Source: a virus. From it: 25,390 nucleotides of DNA. The translations under genes and the position numbers were made by a program. The notes under the pieces are model-generated. The model did not search any database, had not been told where the DNA came from, and saw nothing but the letters and a program-made list of their open reading frames with translations. This document shows, one piece after another, positions 1 through 7,086 of the stretch. The stretch covers positions 1 through 25,390 of IMG/VR virus record IMGVR_UViG_3300022074_000344. One strand, given 5' to 3'. Within the stretch, counting starts at the first letter, position 1; each line of letters begins with the position of its first letter.

Positions 1-240
1 GATTGTATTTGGATTATCATCAATCGGTCCACCACTACCAGTATCAAGATTGGGATTTACAGGTGCAGTGATGATTACATTGGGGTTATCATCAATCGGT
101 CTACCACTACCAGTATTAATATTAGGATTTATAGGGGCAGTGATGATTACATTGGGGTTATCATCAATCGGTCTACCACTACCAGTATTAATATTAGGAT
201 TTATAGGAGCAGGACCGACTGTATTTGGATTATCATCAAC
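1..240 (-). repeat. 72-bp in-frame tandem repeats
   Basis: Positions 61-132 and 133-204 are adjacent 72-bp copies that differ at a single base (position 64 versus 136). Positions 1-60 are a diverged copy, with about nine differences over 60 bases, cut by the window edge. Positions 205-240 are a partial, diverged copy. The unit equals 24 codons, so copy-number changes keep the minus-strand frame open. The array probably continues past the left edge. Confidence 0.9.
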
Positions 241-618
241 GCCACCATCATCAAATGATGGTGTGTCAAAGATTGTGATAAATCCACCGCTATTGGTTAT
301 ATCAGGATTACCCGGACCCACAGGCGAAGGAGGATTCACACCACCACCGCCACCACCGGGACCGAAATCTATGTCAAATGGGTTGTTATCATTAAATCCA
401 CCACCCGGAGTAATCTCTGGTCTGGGATTATTGATTAAGATAAAACCACCGGGATTGCCACCACCCGGAGGACCGCCACCAACATTACCACCGGAAGTTA
501 TATCAGGAATGATTGGGGGTCGGTTGCTTGCACCACCATCAACATCGCCGCCGGGATTGTTGTCTAAACCACCACCACTGTCGCGGGTTGGACTTGTTCC
601 AAAATCAAACTTTGACAT
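1..618 (-). CDS. Gly/Pro/Asn-rich tandem-repeat protein, 3' end off window
   Basis: An open minus-strand frame starts with ATG at 618 and stays open for 206 codons to the window edge without a stop, so the C-terminus is missing. The start has a good ribosome binding site (AGAGGA a few bases upstream). The protein begins MSKFDFGTSP. Residues 14-110 are dominated by Gly, Pro, Asn and Asp, including a run of six Gly near residue 109. From about residue 135 it becomes a 24-residue tandem repeat built on NPN, NTGSGRPIDDNPN and VIITAP segments. I see no Cys, no signal peptide, no membrane segment and no coiled coil, so it is probably disordered or extended. It sits directly downstream of the major capsid gene, behind a terminator. 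A head decoration or fibre role is possible from position only. I do not recognise a family. The opposite strand is also open here, but it starts poorly and reads against every neighbour. Confidence 0.8.
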   Translation of the reverse strand, partial: MSKFDFGTSPTRDSGGGLDNNPGGDVDGGASNRPPIIPDITSGGNVGGGPPGGGNPGGFILINNPRPEITPGGGFNDNNPFDIDFGPGGGGGGVNPPSPVGPGNPDITNSGGFITIFDTPSFDDGGVDDNPNTVGPAPINPNINTGSGRPIDDNPNVIITAPINPNINTGSGRPIDDNPNVIITAPVNPNLDTGSGGPIDDNPNTI

Positions 619-628
619 AAGTTCCTCT

Positions 629-636
629 TTTTTATG
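629..636 (-). promoter_or_regulatory. weak candidate late promoter for the repeat-protein gene
   Basis: On the minus strand this reads CATAAAAA, six of eight matches to the T4-type late promoter box TATAAATA, a short distance upstream of the ribosome binding site and start codon at 618. The terminator just upstream means the gene needs either read-through or its own promoter, which is the only reason to propose this weak match. Confidence 0.2.
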
Positions 637-643
637 TAGGTGT

Positions 644-678
644 AAAAAGATAAGGGAGTCTTTCGACTCCCCTATCTT
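644..678 (-). terminator. rho-independent terminator after major capsid gene
   Basis: On the minus strand a 14-bp stem (AAGATAGGGGAGTC with GACTCCCTTATCTT) closes a GAAA tetraloop and is followed by a run of T (positions 648-644). The stem contains one position that is a G-U wobble in minus-strand RNA but an A-C mismatch in plus-strand RNA, so it is built for the minus strand. It lies about 25 bases after the gp23 stop codon and should end or reduce transcription of the head genes before the repeat-protein gene. Confidence 0.9.
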
Positions 679-702
679 GCGTATTTAGTTTTTTACTCTA
701 GA

Positions 703-2154
703 TTATCCGCCACCGTGAAGGTTAATAATACGGAAGATTCTAAAGTATTGGTTATTACGAACTGCCGCAGCACTGTGAGGATCAGATCGGTCATTCGAAG
801 GTGCTGACACGAATGGGTTGTTGACCATTCCGTAGCGGGTCTTGAAGCCAATCTTAGGCTGGAAGGTCGTTTCCGACACAGCACGAACCATTTGCAGCGG
901 GACGTATGGGCAGTAGAACATACCAGCATCGTATGGGCTGGAACCCCTGTAGCCAACGGTCACATAATCAGCACCCGAGACAGAGTACGGATCGATGTAA
1001 ACCTTGAGTTTACCGTTGAGCGTGCCAACAAAGGTGTTGCCAGCATCATCAACGTCAAGGTCATAACCAGTTGGTGTAGGAGTCAAGTTCAAGAAGCCAG
1101 ACATCGAGAGAGCCGAAGCAACGTCGGAGGTGCAGATAATAAAGTTACCTTTACCACGACGAGTTTCTTTAGCAATCACGTTGGCTTCGCGGTCGATTTG
1201 GAACATCAAACCACGGAACTTCTCAGCACTCCAACGACCATCGGAGTCGTTCTGGACATCATAGATGCCACCGCCTGCGACAGCACCACCAGCAGCGGTG
1301 ATACCAGCAGTCTTGAAGAACAAGTCACCTTGTTGACAACCGAGTTTCGCGTTGCTGTAGATCGAACGAATAACATCACGGTTGATTTCAGCGAGGATTT
1401 CAGCCGAGAGAATGTTAGCCAGTTCGGTTTCAGCGTCAAGACCGTGAACAGCCTTGAGGTCTTGTGCGAGTTCGGAGGTGTATTCAGCCTTCAAAGCACG
1501 AGTCTTAGCAACGACGGACTGACGGTCGATGACGAACGACATGTCGTTGAAGGTAGCAGCGTTATCTTCGAACACTGAGGTAGGCGCACCCGGAGCAGCG
1601 TACTTACCAGCAGTACCACCAGCGAGGTTTTCGGTGAAGGTAATACCAGTTTCAGGAGTAGCACCATTGGTAGCACCACGGTCACCGATTGGGTCACCAG
1701 TTCCACCAGCAACGGGGAAACCAACACCGTCTTGCGTTCCAGCAAAGCCGGGGGTTGCACCGAATCCGGTTGGGGCTTCGTCGAAGAGTGCTTCAGCAGA
1801 TCCGTGGTTACCGAACTTAGCCTTCATCGCAAAGATCAAGCCGGTGGGACCAGACATAGGCTGGACACCACAGACATCGTATGCGATCAAGTTAGGCATG
1901 GCACGACGAACGAGCGAGATAAGAACAGGGTTGAATCCACCAACTGCGTTAAACGCACCGGAGGTGTCACCGAAAACGGAATCAGTACCGGAGTGGTTAG
2001 CGATTTCGGCTTCTCTCAAAGCCTTTTCTTGGTTTTCAAGCATGATCGCAGTAATGTTCTTGCGATAGTCATCCTTGATGGTTGGCATGTCGGCGTGTTC
2101 AAGTACCGGCTGCCACTTTTGTCGTAGATTTTCTACGAGGAGGTTATCAGACAT
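703..2154 (-). CDS. 23: major capsid protein (T4 gp23-like)
   Basis: This is a 483-residue HK97-fold major capsid protein of the T4 type, which forms the hexamers of the head. I place the start at 2154 (MSDNLLVENL), preceded by an AAGGAAA ribosome binding site. An in-frame ATG 38 codons upstream lies within gp22 coding sequence and gives an Arg/His-rich leader unlike any gp23. Recognisable segments are GFNPVLISLVRRAMPNLIAY at about residues 73-92, followed by the VQPMSGPTGLIFAMKAKFG segment, and a C-terminal QPKIGFKTRYGMVNNPF segment. A prohead-protease site of the L-x-E type occurs at L46-R47-E48, followed by A-E-I, closely matching the T4 gp23 cleavage context. The mature protein would therefore start at A49, with residues 1-48 as the delta region. 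Position after gp22 agrees with T4 order, and the gene is followed by a strong terminator. Confidence 0.96.
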   Translation of the reverse strand: MSDNLLVENLRQKWQPVLEHADMPTIKDDYRKNITAIMLENQEKALREAEIANHSGTDSVFGDTSGAFNAVGGFNPVLISLVRRAMPNLIAYDVCGVQPMSGPTGLIFAMKAKFGNHGSAEALFDEAPTGFGATPGFAGTQDGVGFPVAGGTGDPIGDRGATNGATPETGITFTENLAGGTAGKYAAPGAPTSVFEDNAATFNDMSFVIDRQSVVAKTRALKAEYTSELAQDLKAVHGLDAETELANILSAEILAEINRDVIRSIYSNAKLGCQQGDLFFKTAGITAAGGAVAGGGIYDVQNDSDGRWSAEKFRGLMFQIDREANVIAKETRRGKGNFIICTSDVASALSMSGFLNLTPTPTGYDLDVDDAGNTFVGTLNGKLKVYIDPYSVSGADYVTVGYRGSSPYDAGMFYCPYVPLQMVRAVSETTFQPKIGFKTRYGMVNNPFVSAPSNDRSDPHSAAAVRNNQYFRIFRIINLHGGG

Positions 2155-2173
2155 ATGACTTTCCTTTCTTGTC

Positions 2174-3250
2174 TTAGTCCTTAAGGGTAGTAGCGTTATG
2201 AACGGATGCCGACCGTGAAAGTGCCTTTGCGTACGCTTCCATTGACGGGGTAAGTTCAATAGATTCATTCAAAGCGTCTTCTTCAGAGGACGCAAACTCC
2301 TCGACGAGAGGGGTTACCACAGATTCTTCAACATCGAAGAAGTTTTCCTTCAAAGTTGTAAGTTTATCATTGAAGTCCTCAATACCGTCGAAGTCAAGGG
2401 ACTCGACCAAACCACGGAATCGTGACTCATCAGACTGAGTAAGATCCTTTGCGGCTGCTTCATAGAGGGCTTCACATTGAGCCTTGACCAAACCCTCGGA
2501 GAGTGTGAGGTTTTTGTCGATAGACTCGTTGAGTTTAGTTTCAAGATCATCAATCTTGTCGTTCAGTCCTTCGATGAGATCGTAAGATTCATCAGGCATG
2601 GTGACATAGTGAGTCTCGAAAAGTTCTTTCAAACCAGCCATGAAGGATTCAGTCACATCGGTTTTTACACCAGTTTCGATTGCGACTTCATTTTCCTTCA
2701 TCCAGTTTTCAACAACGTATGAGAGATATTGATCAAGTTTGTCAGCCATTTCTGACTTTGCTTCCTCAAGTTTACCATCAAACTCTTCATCGAGTTCGGA
2801 GCGAACTTCATCAACACGCATAGTAACGGCTGCTTCAAAAACAACAGATGCTTTGTCTTTGAACTCTTCCGAAAGTTCCTCGCCAGAAAAGAGTTGACCA
2901 AGATGCTCTTTCATACCTTCGCCGGGAGTAGCATCTTTGGCTTTCTTGGAACCGTAGTCCTCAAGTTCCTCTTCCTCTGCATCGCCTTCCATTTCGTACT
3001 CGTACTCCTCTTCCTCTGCGTCAGCATCAGATTTTTTCATCTCTGGCTTTTTAGCAGTGGTAGCGGTTGGTTTGGCGGCTTCTGGTTCAACACCATCAGC
3101 AGACATCGATCCACCTTCAAGCCCTGCGGCTTTGGTTTCGGTGTCTTTGTCACCTTTCATTTCTTTCTCTTTTTTGTCATGCATACCCTCTTCAAGCGTT
3201 GCTTGTTCAAGGATATCCTTGGCAGTTTCCAATGCAGATTTAAGACTCAT
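2174..3250 (-). CDS. 22: prohead core scaffold protein (T4 gp22-like)
   Basis: The 358-residue protein is the main internal scaffold around which the gp23 shell assembles; in T4 it is then degraded by gp21. It is longer than T4 gp22 (about 270 residues). Residues 25-110 are a highly charged, low-complexity stretch with Glu/Tyr/Asp runs, probably disordered. From about residue 115 to 330 it is largely helical and acidic. It carries the conserved-looking region around W183, with ENWMKENEVAIETG, and a GLKELFETHYVTMPDE segment at 206-221. More than ten L-x-E tripeptides, the T4 protease recognition pattern, are spread along the chain. The start at 3250 has a strong TAAGGAG site. The gene lies between gp21 and gp23, as in T4, with only short gaps on both sides. 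Confidence 0.92.
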   Translation of the reverse strand: MSLKSALETAKDILEQATLEEGMHDKKEKEMKGDKDTETKAAGLEGGSMSADGVEPEAAKPTATTAKKPEMKKSDADAEEEEYEYEMEGDAEEEELEDYGSKKAKDATPGEGMKEHLGQLFSGEELSEEFKDKASVVFEAAVTMRVDEVRSELDEEFDGKLEEAKSEMADKLDQYLSYVVENWMKENEVAIETGVKTDVTESFMAGLKELFETHYVTMPDESYDLIEGLNDKIDDLETKLNESIDKNLTLSEGLVKAQCEALYEAAAKDLTQSDESRFRGLVESLDFDGIEDFNDKLTTLKENFFDVEESVVTPLVEEFASSEEDALNESIELTPSMEAYAKALSRSASVHNATTLKD

Positions 3251-3271
3251 GTTACTCTCCTTAGTCTTCTC

Positions 3272-3928
3272 TTATTTATCTTTGATTAGATTTGAGAGGA
3301 AATCTGCGAAAGCATACAACTTTGCTTCCTCCAAGTCATTCTTAGTAGCACTACGAATGTGCTTTTTATATGTATCGATTTTACGAGCGGTGAGAATACC
3401 GTTTTCCCACACCCACTCTTTGCCTTCCATGATTCCCTCAACAAATGCGTCAGGAGCGGAAGGGTCAGCGACGATATCAACTGCCGAGAGGCTAAAGTCA
3501 TCTTGGACTTCGTTGACACCGCTGCTGTTTTGTTTCAGTGATCCCATACCACGGGAAGAAACACCAATCTTCACACCCTCAGAGATAAGGTTTTTAACAA
3601 TCTTACCATATGGAGTGTCAAGGATTTTTGCTTTACCATAAACATCGTTACCATCGATGCGAAGTTCCTTGATCAAGTGGGATACTCTTTCAAGGTTCAG
3701 TTGGGGACCATCGGGGTGACCGAGTTCACCCATGGCTCTTTTGCTTCTCACATAGTCATTGTTATACTTTTTGACCTCGTTCATCAAAACCTTTGAGGGA
3801 TAAACGCGACCATTACGGTTCTTTTGTTCGGCTTGCATGAAGATGCCATCAATATGATATTGCTTCTCACCGTTTACTTCCTCAGTGACAAGGTTTACAT
3901 TATCGTTGACCTCGGTAATAAGAAACAT
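3272..3928 (-). CDS. 21: prohead maturation protease (T4 gp21-like, peptidase S77)
   Basis: The 218-residue protein (T4 gp21 is 212) is the serine protease packed in the prohead core that cleaves gp23, gp22 and other head proteins after L/I-x-E. Likely catalytic residues are H71 in GELGHPDGP, S124 or S125 in GVKIGVSSRGMGS, and an Asp in SAVDIVADPSAPDA (D151 or D155). The N-terminal strand-rich part (YHIDGIFMQAEQKNRNGRVY, residues 24-43) matches the family opening. The start overlaps the preceding stop by one base (TAATG at 3926-3930) with AGAAGGAAG upstream. The family assignment rests on these motifs plus position directly before the scaffold gene. Confidence 0.93.
   Translation of the reverse strand: MFLITEVNDNVNLVTEEVNGEKQYHIDGIFMQAEQKNRNGRVYPSKVLMNEVKKYNNDYVRSKRAMGELGHPDGPQLNLERVSHLIKELRIDGNDVYGKAKILDTPYGKIVKNLISEGVKIGVSSRGMGSLKQNSSGVNEVQDDFSLSAVDIVADPSAPDAFVEGIMEGKEWVWENGILTARKIDTYKKHIRSATKNDLEEAKLYAFADFLSNLIKDK
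3273..3280 (-). promoter_or_regulatory. candidate T4-type late promoter before gp22
   Basis: On the minus strand this is GATAAATA, seven of eight matches to the T4 late promoter box TATAAATA. It overlaps the last codons and stop of gp21 and lies about 23 bases before the gp22 ATG. A promoter here would boost scaffold and capsid transcripts, which are needed in large amounts. The match also encodes the gp21 terminal Asp-Lys-stop, so chance is possible. Confidence 0.4.
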
Positions 3929-4305
3929 TACTTATCTTCCTTCTTGGTTTCCTCGCGGGCAACCTTTTTATCATCGTCTGCATCAGGATCTTCCTTGCCC
4001 GTAGCCTTTTCGACATCTGACTTGAAGTTCTTGTCAATGAAGTCAAAGAACTCTTTCTTCTTTTCGTCGGTCTTCAAATCAGCAGGTGAAGAAATACCAA
4101 ACTTTTTCATTGCCTTGTTGAAGAACTCGTCATAGTCTTTGTCGTGTTTGCCTTCACCGAGTTGACCACCAAAGTCTTGAGATACTTCTTCTTTCTTTGC
4201 AACCAGAGCATCAGACACCTTAGCCTGAAGCATTTCTGCGATGGCTTCTTCCGCAGCGTTAAACTGTTTGTTGGCGATTGCGTTTACAACTGTGTTTGCG
4301 TTCAT
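3928..4305 (-). CDS. 67: small prohead core protein (T4 gp67-like)
   Basis: The 125-residue protein begins with a helical segment, residues 4-41 (AIANKQFNAAEEAIAEMLQA and onward), that strongly recalls the N-terminus of T4 gp67 (AIKSNDLVAARKLFAEAMAA), including the following Lys/Glu-rich stretch. Its tail, residues 96-125, is very rich in Asp, Glu and Lys, as in gp67. In T4, gp67 is an internal head protein needed for correct head shape and is cut by gp21. It overlaps its upstream neighbour by four bases (ATGA) and gp21 by one base, indicating coupled translation. It is longer than T4 gp67 (80 residues), with a middle part (residues 57-95) containing FFNKAMKKFG. It may combine the roles of gp67 and gp68; that is inference. 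Confidence 0.7.
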   Translation of the reverse strand: MNANTVVNAIANKQFNAAEEAIAEMLQAKVSDALVAKKEEVSQDFGGQLGEGKHDKDYDEFFNKAMKKFGISSPADLKTDEKKKEFFDFIDKNFKSDVEKATGKEDPDADDDKKVAREETKKEDK

Positions 4306-4973
4306 ACTAGATTCCTCTTTAGTCTTTCTTGAAAGAAACCGATCATATCTGCTGCATCTTTTTGAGACTTACGCAGTCTTTCTTCAAAGGCAACTCTATG
4401 CTCTTTATTTAGCCTGTGATATATTTCAAGTGCGTCTTGAATGTCCGAAAACTTCATTGCACTGTGTGAACCATCGGCATGTTCAACGATTCCACCATTT
4501 ATACCAAAGGCTCTGAGACTTTCAACTGTTGCCTCTGGCTTAGGTGTTTTTACGAAACCATTATCAATAAGTTTTTTGATTTCTCGTTCAGCCTGTTTTT
4601 TGGACATGAACAGTTCGGCACGTTTTCCATCAACGTACGCGGACACGGGTGCGGACACACCCATACCAAGTTTCTTCAACACGATTTTTTTATCTTTGTA
4701 ATCAAAAGATGAAAGATAAAACTCTTTCTTGAACTCGGGGTCAAGGGTTGGGTCGTTTGCATCTGCATCTGCTTCAGCCTTTTCTGCATCGGCTTGCGTC
4801 TTGTCGATTTCAGCCTTTTCGAGATCAGGGGACTTCTGCTCCTCGGGTGGCTTTTTAAACTCTTCCTCGATAGCACCCAAACAACGTGATGCAAGAACAG
4901 ACATGGTATACGCGACCGACACCTTCTCAGGGGCTTCTAGAATCAAGTTGAGATGGTTCAGTCTTTCGTCCAT
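4302..4973 (-). CDS. uncharacterised head-assembly protein next to portal
   Basis: I do not recognise this 223-residue protein. Residues 1-40 form a probable helix. Residues 42-80 are a very acidic Lys/Glu/Asp/Ala linker, rich in ADA/AEA steps and probably disordered. Residues 85-175 look like a compact alpha/beta domain (FYLSSFDYKDKKIVLKKLG, then SAYVDGKRAELFMSKKQAER). Residues 176-223 form a charged helix (DIQDALEIYHRLNKEHRVAF). It starts inside the portal stop codon (TAATG) with a GGAGG site and overlaps the gp67-like gene by four bases. T4 has genes 67 and 68 between 20 and 21, so by position it may stand in for gp68 as a prohead-core component, but I see no convincing sequence match. Confidence 0.85.
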   Translation of the reverse strand: MDERLNHLNLILEAPEKVSVAYTMSVLASRCLGAIEEEFKKPPEEQKSPDLEKAEIDKTQADAEKAEADADANDPTLDPEFKKEFYLSSFDYKDKKIVLKKLGMGVSAPVSAYVDGKRAELFMSKKQAEREIKKLIDNGFVKTPKPEATVESLRAFGINGGIVEHADGSHSAMKFSDIQDALEIYHRLNKEHRVAFEERLRKSQKDAADMIGFFQERLKRNLV

Positions 4974-6490
4974 TAGAATCCTCCGTCACCATTTTTCTCT
5001 GGCAACAATCCAAGTTCTCTTTCTGTATCTATCTGTTTGTCTTGTTGCTTGATGTCTGCATCAGTTTGTCGCAAGATTGCACGACGAACATAATCGCGTG
5101 AGTAGTAATCACCAATGTATTCTGTCATCTCTCGCAACACATCAAGACGTTCTTTGATGATTTCGTACTCTTTACTTTCTTCGAAGAATGAGTCAGAAAC
5201 AAAGTCAAAACGAATGTCTTGATTGATCTTGTAAAACTCGTCCTCACTTACAATACCTTTGAGAATCACCTGAACACGGAGACTATTCATAAACAGCATA
5301 CTAAACTTGTTTTGAAGTCTACCAATGAACTTCTGGAAGTTGAGTTCATCACGATTGATTTCGGATGCTCGACCCATGTTGAATCCGGTGTCGGTTTCGA
5401 TTCTTGACAGTGGCACATCTAAGGCTTTGTAAAGTTTCTTTTCAAAATACATAACGTCATCCATCTCGCCGAGGTTTTGTCCCCCATCAAGAGTGGTGAT
5501 TTCTGTACCTTTACCACCTTCACGACGAGGAAGCCAGTAGTCCTCAAGCATAGACATAAACTTACGATCATCTTTCATCTCACCAGTTGAAGCATCATAT
5601 GTCAACTTATTACGGTAGCGATTCATCAGATCTCGAACATATTGTTCGGCTTTGGTTTTGGGCAAGTTACCAACGTCAACATAGAAGATCCTACGCTCGG
5701 GCGCACGCGAGAGGCGATAAATCACAGTTGCGTCTTCGACCATGCGAAGTTGATTGAGTGGCTTGATCGCTTTATGCAGGTATGAGATCGCTCTTGATCT
5801 TGAAGCATCATACAAGCCGGAGGGATAATAACAAATAGCCTCTGGTGCGATTTCCAATGCAGAAGTTTCATTCGGCTTATCACGATAAACGTATTTTTCT
5901 TTTACACCCTTGACAATCGCAGCACCAGTTTTTGGATCTTTATCTTTGATGACCTCTGCGATCTTTTTGATTTTTGCAGCGTCAACAGGACGCATTTCAA
6001 GAATACCCTTTTTAGGTTTCTTAGGATCAACGATCATGTGATAGTAGCCTTTGCCGTCGATGTACCAACGACGAAAGATTTCATATCCTCGATTGTTGAA
6101 ATCAAGAAGTCTCAGCAAATATTGAAACTCTTTACGGATTGAATCTTTAACATTGTCAGGGAGGTTCACATGATCCAGTACGATTTCTACTGGATAGCGT
6201 TGTTCGTCATAGACAATCGCTTCATTGCAGATATCTTCAACAGCCTTTTCAAGTTCAGGCTGCATCGCCATATCACGATATTTGAAAACGTATTGGCTGT
6301 CGGTGCGGAGTGATCCGTCAAGATCAACGCCATAGCCCAAATATCCACCTGCGTCAACAGTGTACGCATCATCAACTTCTGGCATGACAAAGGACGGCAC
6401 ATTTGCTTGTGCCGCCTCTGGCGAAACCATGGAGTTTACATTGTTTCTCTTTGTTCTACCAACAGAGAAACCGAAAAGATCAATAGGCAT
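4973..6490 (-). CDS. 20: portal vertex protein (T4 gp20-like)
   Basis: The 505-residue protein (T4 gp20 is 524) forms the dodecameric portal at the head vertex, which nucleates prohead assembly and later docks the terminase and neck. Family-typical stretches are the QPELEKAVEDICNEAIVYDE region (about residue 77-96), the MRPVDAAKIKKI segment, RSRAISYLHKAIKPLNQLRM with EDATVIYRLSRAPERRIFYV, and the GGKGTEITTLDGGQNLGEMD clip/stem region. The C-terminal domain has SRIETDTGFNMGRASEINRD followed by a long helical part. The start at 6490 has AGGGGAT upstream. It follows the tube gene gp19 after a 16-base gap and overlaps the 223-residue gene downstream. Confidence 0.97.
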   Translation of the reverse strand: MPIDLFGFSVGRTKRNNVNSMVSPEAAQANVPSFVMPEVDDAYTVDAGGYLGYGVDLDGSLRTDSQYVFKYRDMAMQPELEKAVEDICNEAIVYDEQRYPVEIVLDHVNLPDNVKDSIRKEFQYLLRLLDFNNRGYEIFRRWYIDGKGYYHMIVDPKKPKKGILEMRPVDAAKIKKIAEVIKDKDPKTGAAIVKGVKEKYVYRDKPNETSALEIAPEAICYYPSGLYDASRSRAISYLHKAIKPLNQLRMVEDATVIYRLSRAPERRIFYVDVGNLPKTKAEQYVRDLMNRYRNKLTYDASTGEMKDDRKFMSMLEDYWLPRREGGKGTEITTLDGGQNLGEMDDVMYFEKKLYKALDVPLSRIETDTGFNMGRASEINRDELNFQKFIGRLQNKFSMLFMNSLRVQVILKGIVSEDEFYKINQDIRFDFVSDSFFEESKEYEIIKERLDVLREMTEYIGDYYSRDYVRRAILRQTDADIKQQDKQIDTERELGLLPEKNGDGGF

Positions 6491-6506
6491 AAGTATCCCC
6501 TATGTT

Positions 6507-7058
6507 TTACTCTCTGATTGGTGCGGCTCCAACAGGAATACCATTTACACCACTGGTCAGGAAGTAAGAGTATGAAAGTGTCACTTGGAAATCAGAAAGT
6601 CCGTCAGCATCAGCAGCAAGGTCTTGTGCAGAAACGCTGGTTGGGAAACAATAAAGAAGTTCATACGATTTGATAGGTTGACCATTTCTGTTGAGTTGAT
6701 CAATCGACCATGTAGGGAAGTCCACTGCGTTAGTCAAAGTAATCGGACGCTGTGCGACGTTGCTTGCTGCTCCGTTGAGATCATCCAACCATTTTTCAAA
6801 GCGTGAGCGAAGGAACATACCCTCGTCATTCAAGATGGTCAAAGTCCAGTTTTCAAAGGTTCGAGAACCCGGAAGTTTGATCTGGCGACCTCTGTAGTTC
6901 ACAGGGATTTCTCCAAGAGTTGATGCAGGAAGTTGTGCGGCAGTGACCAAGAAACTCATGACATCGGGGCTGGTGGTTGTACCAATGTTGCCTTTTACTC
7001 TAAACAGCGAGGGTCTTACGCCGCCGCCGATTGCGTTTTTAAACTTGTCGATGTTCAT
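6507..7058 (-). CDS. 19: tail tube protein (T4 gp19-like)
   Basis: The 183-residue protein (T4 gp19 is 163) polymerises into the inner tail tube through which DNA passes. Diagnostic stretches are the N-terminal MNIDKFKNAIGGGVRPSLF, the LPASTLGEIPVNYRGRQIKL segment (residues 43-62), the FENWTLTILNDEGMFLRSRF segment (68-87) and the final beta-rich SDFQVTLSYSYFLTS. These are the conserved features of T4-type tube proteins. The start has TAGGAGC upstream. It lies between sheath and portal, as in T4. Confidence 0.96.
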   Translation of the reverse strand: MNIDKFKNAIGGGVRPSLFRVKGNIGTTTSPDVMSFLVTAAQLPASTLGEIPVNYRGRQIKLPGSRTFENWTLTILNDEGMFLRSRFEKWLDDLNGAASNVAQRPITLTNAVDFPTWSIDQLNRNGQPIKSYELLYCFPTSVSAQDLAADADGLSDFQVTLSYSYFLTSGVNGIPVGAAPIRE

Positions 7059-7086
7059 CTAGTTTTGCTCCTATGGTATGTATGCG

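Noticed and set aside
1-240. CRISPR-like array
   Set aside because: The 72-bp units are directly adjacent, without unique spacers, and are in frame in a coding region, so this is a protein repeat.
50-688. Plus-strand 212-codon ORF rich in Pro and Leu
   Set aside because: It is the complement of the Gly/Pro/Asn-rich minus-strand gene, and it also runs through the terminator hairpin. The minus-strand frame has a better start signal and the same orientation as all neighbours.
892-2127. Long plus-strand ORFs opposite the major capsid gene
   Set aside because: They are antisense shadows of gp23, with no plausible ribosome binding site and no recognisable protein features.
2155-2268. 38-codon N-terminal extension of the capsid ORF
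   Set aside because: It lies inside gp22 coding sequence in another frame and gives an Arg/His-rich leader. The start at 2154 has a ribosome binding site and a family-like N-terminus.
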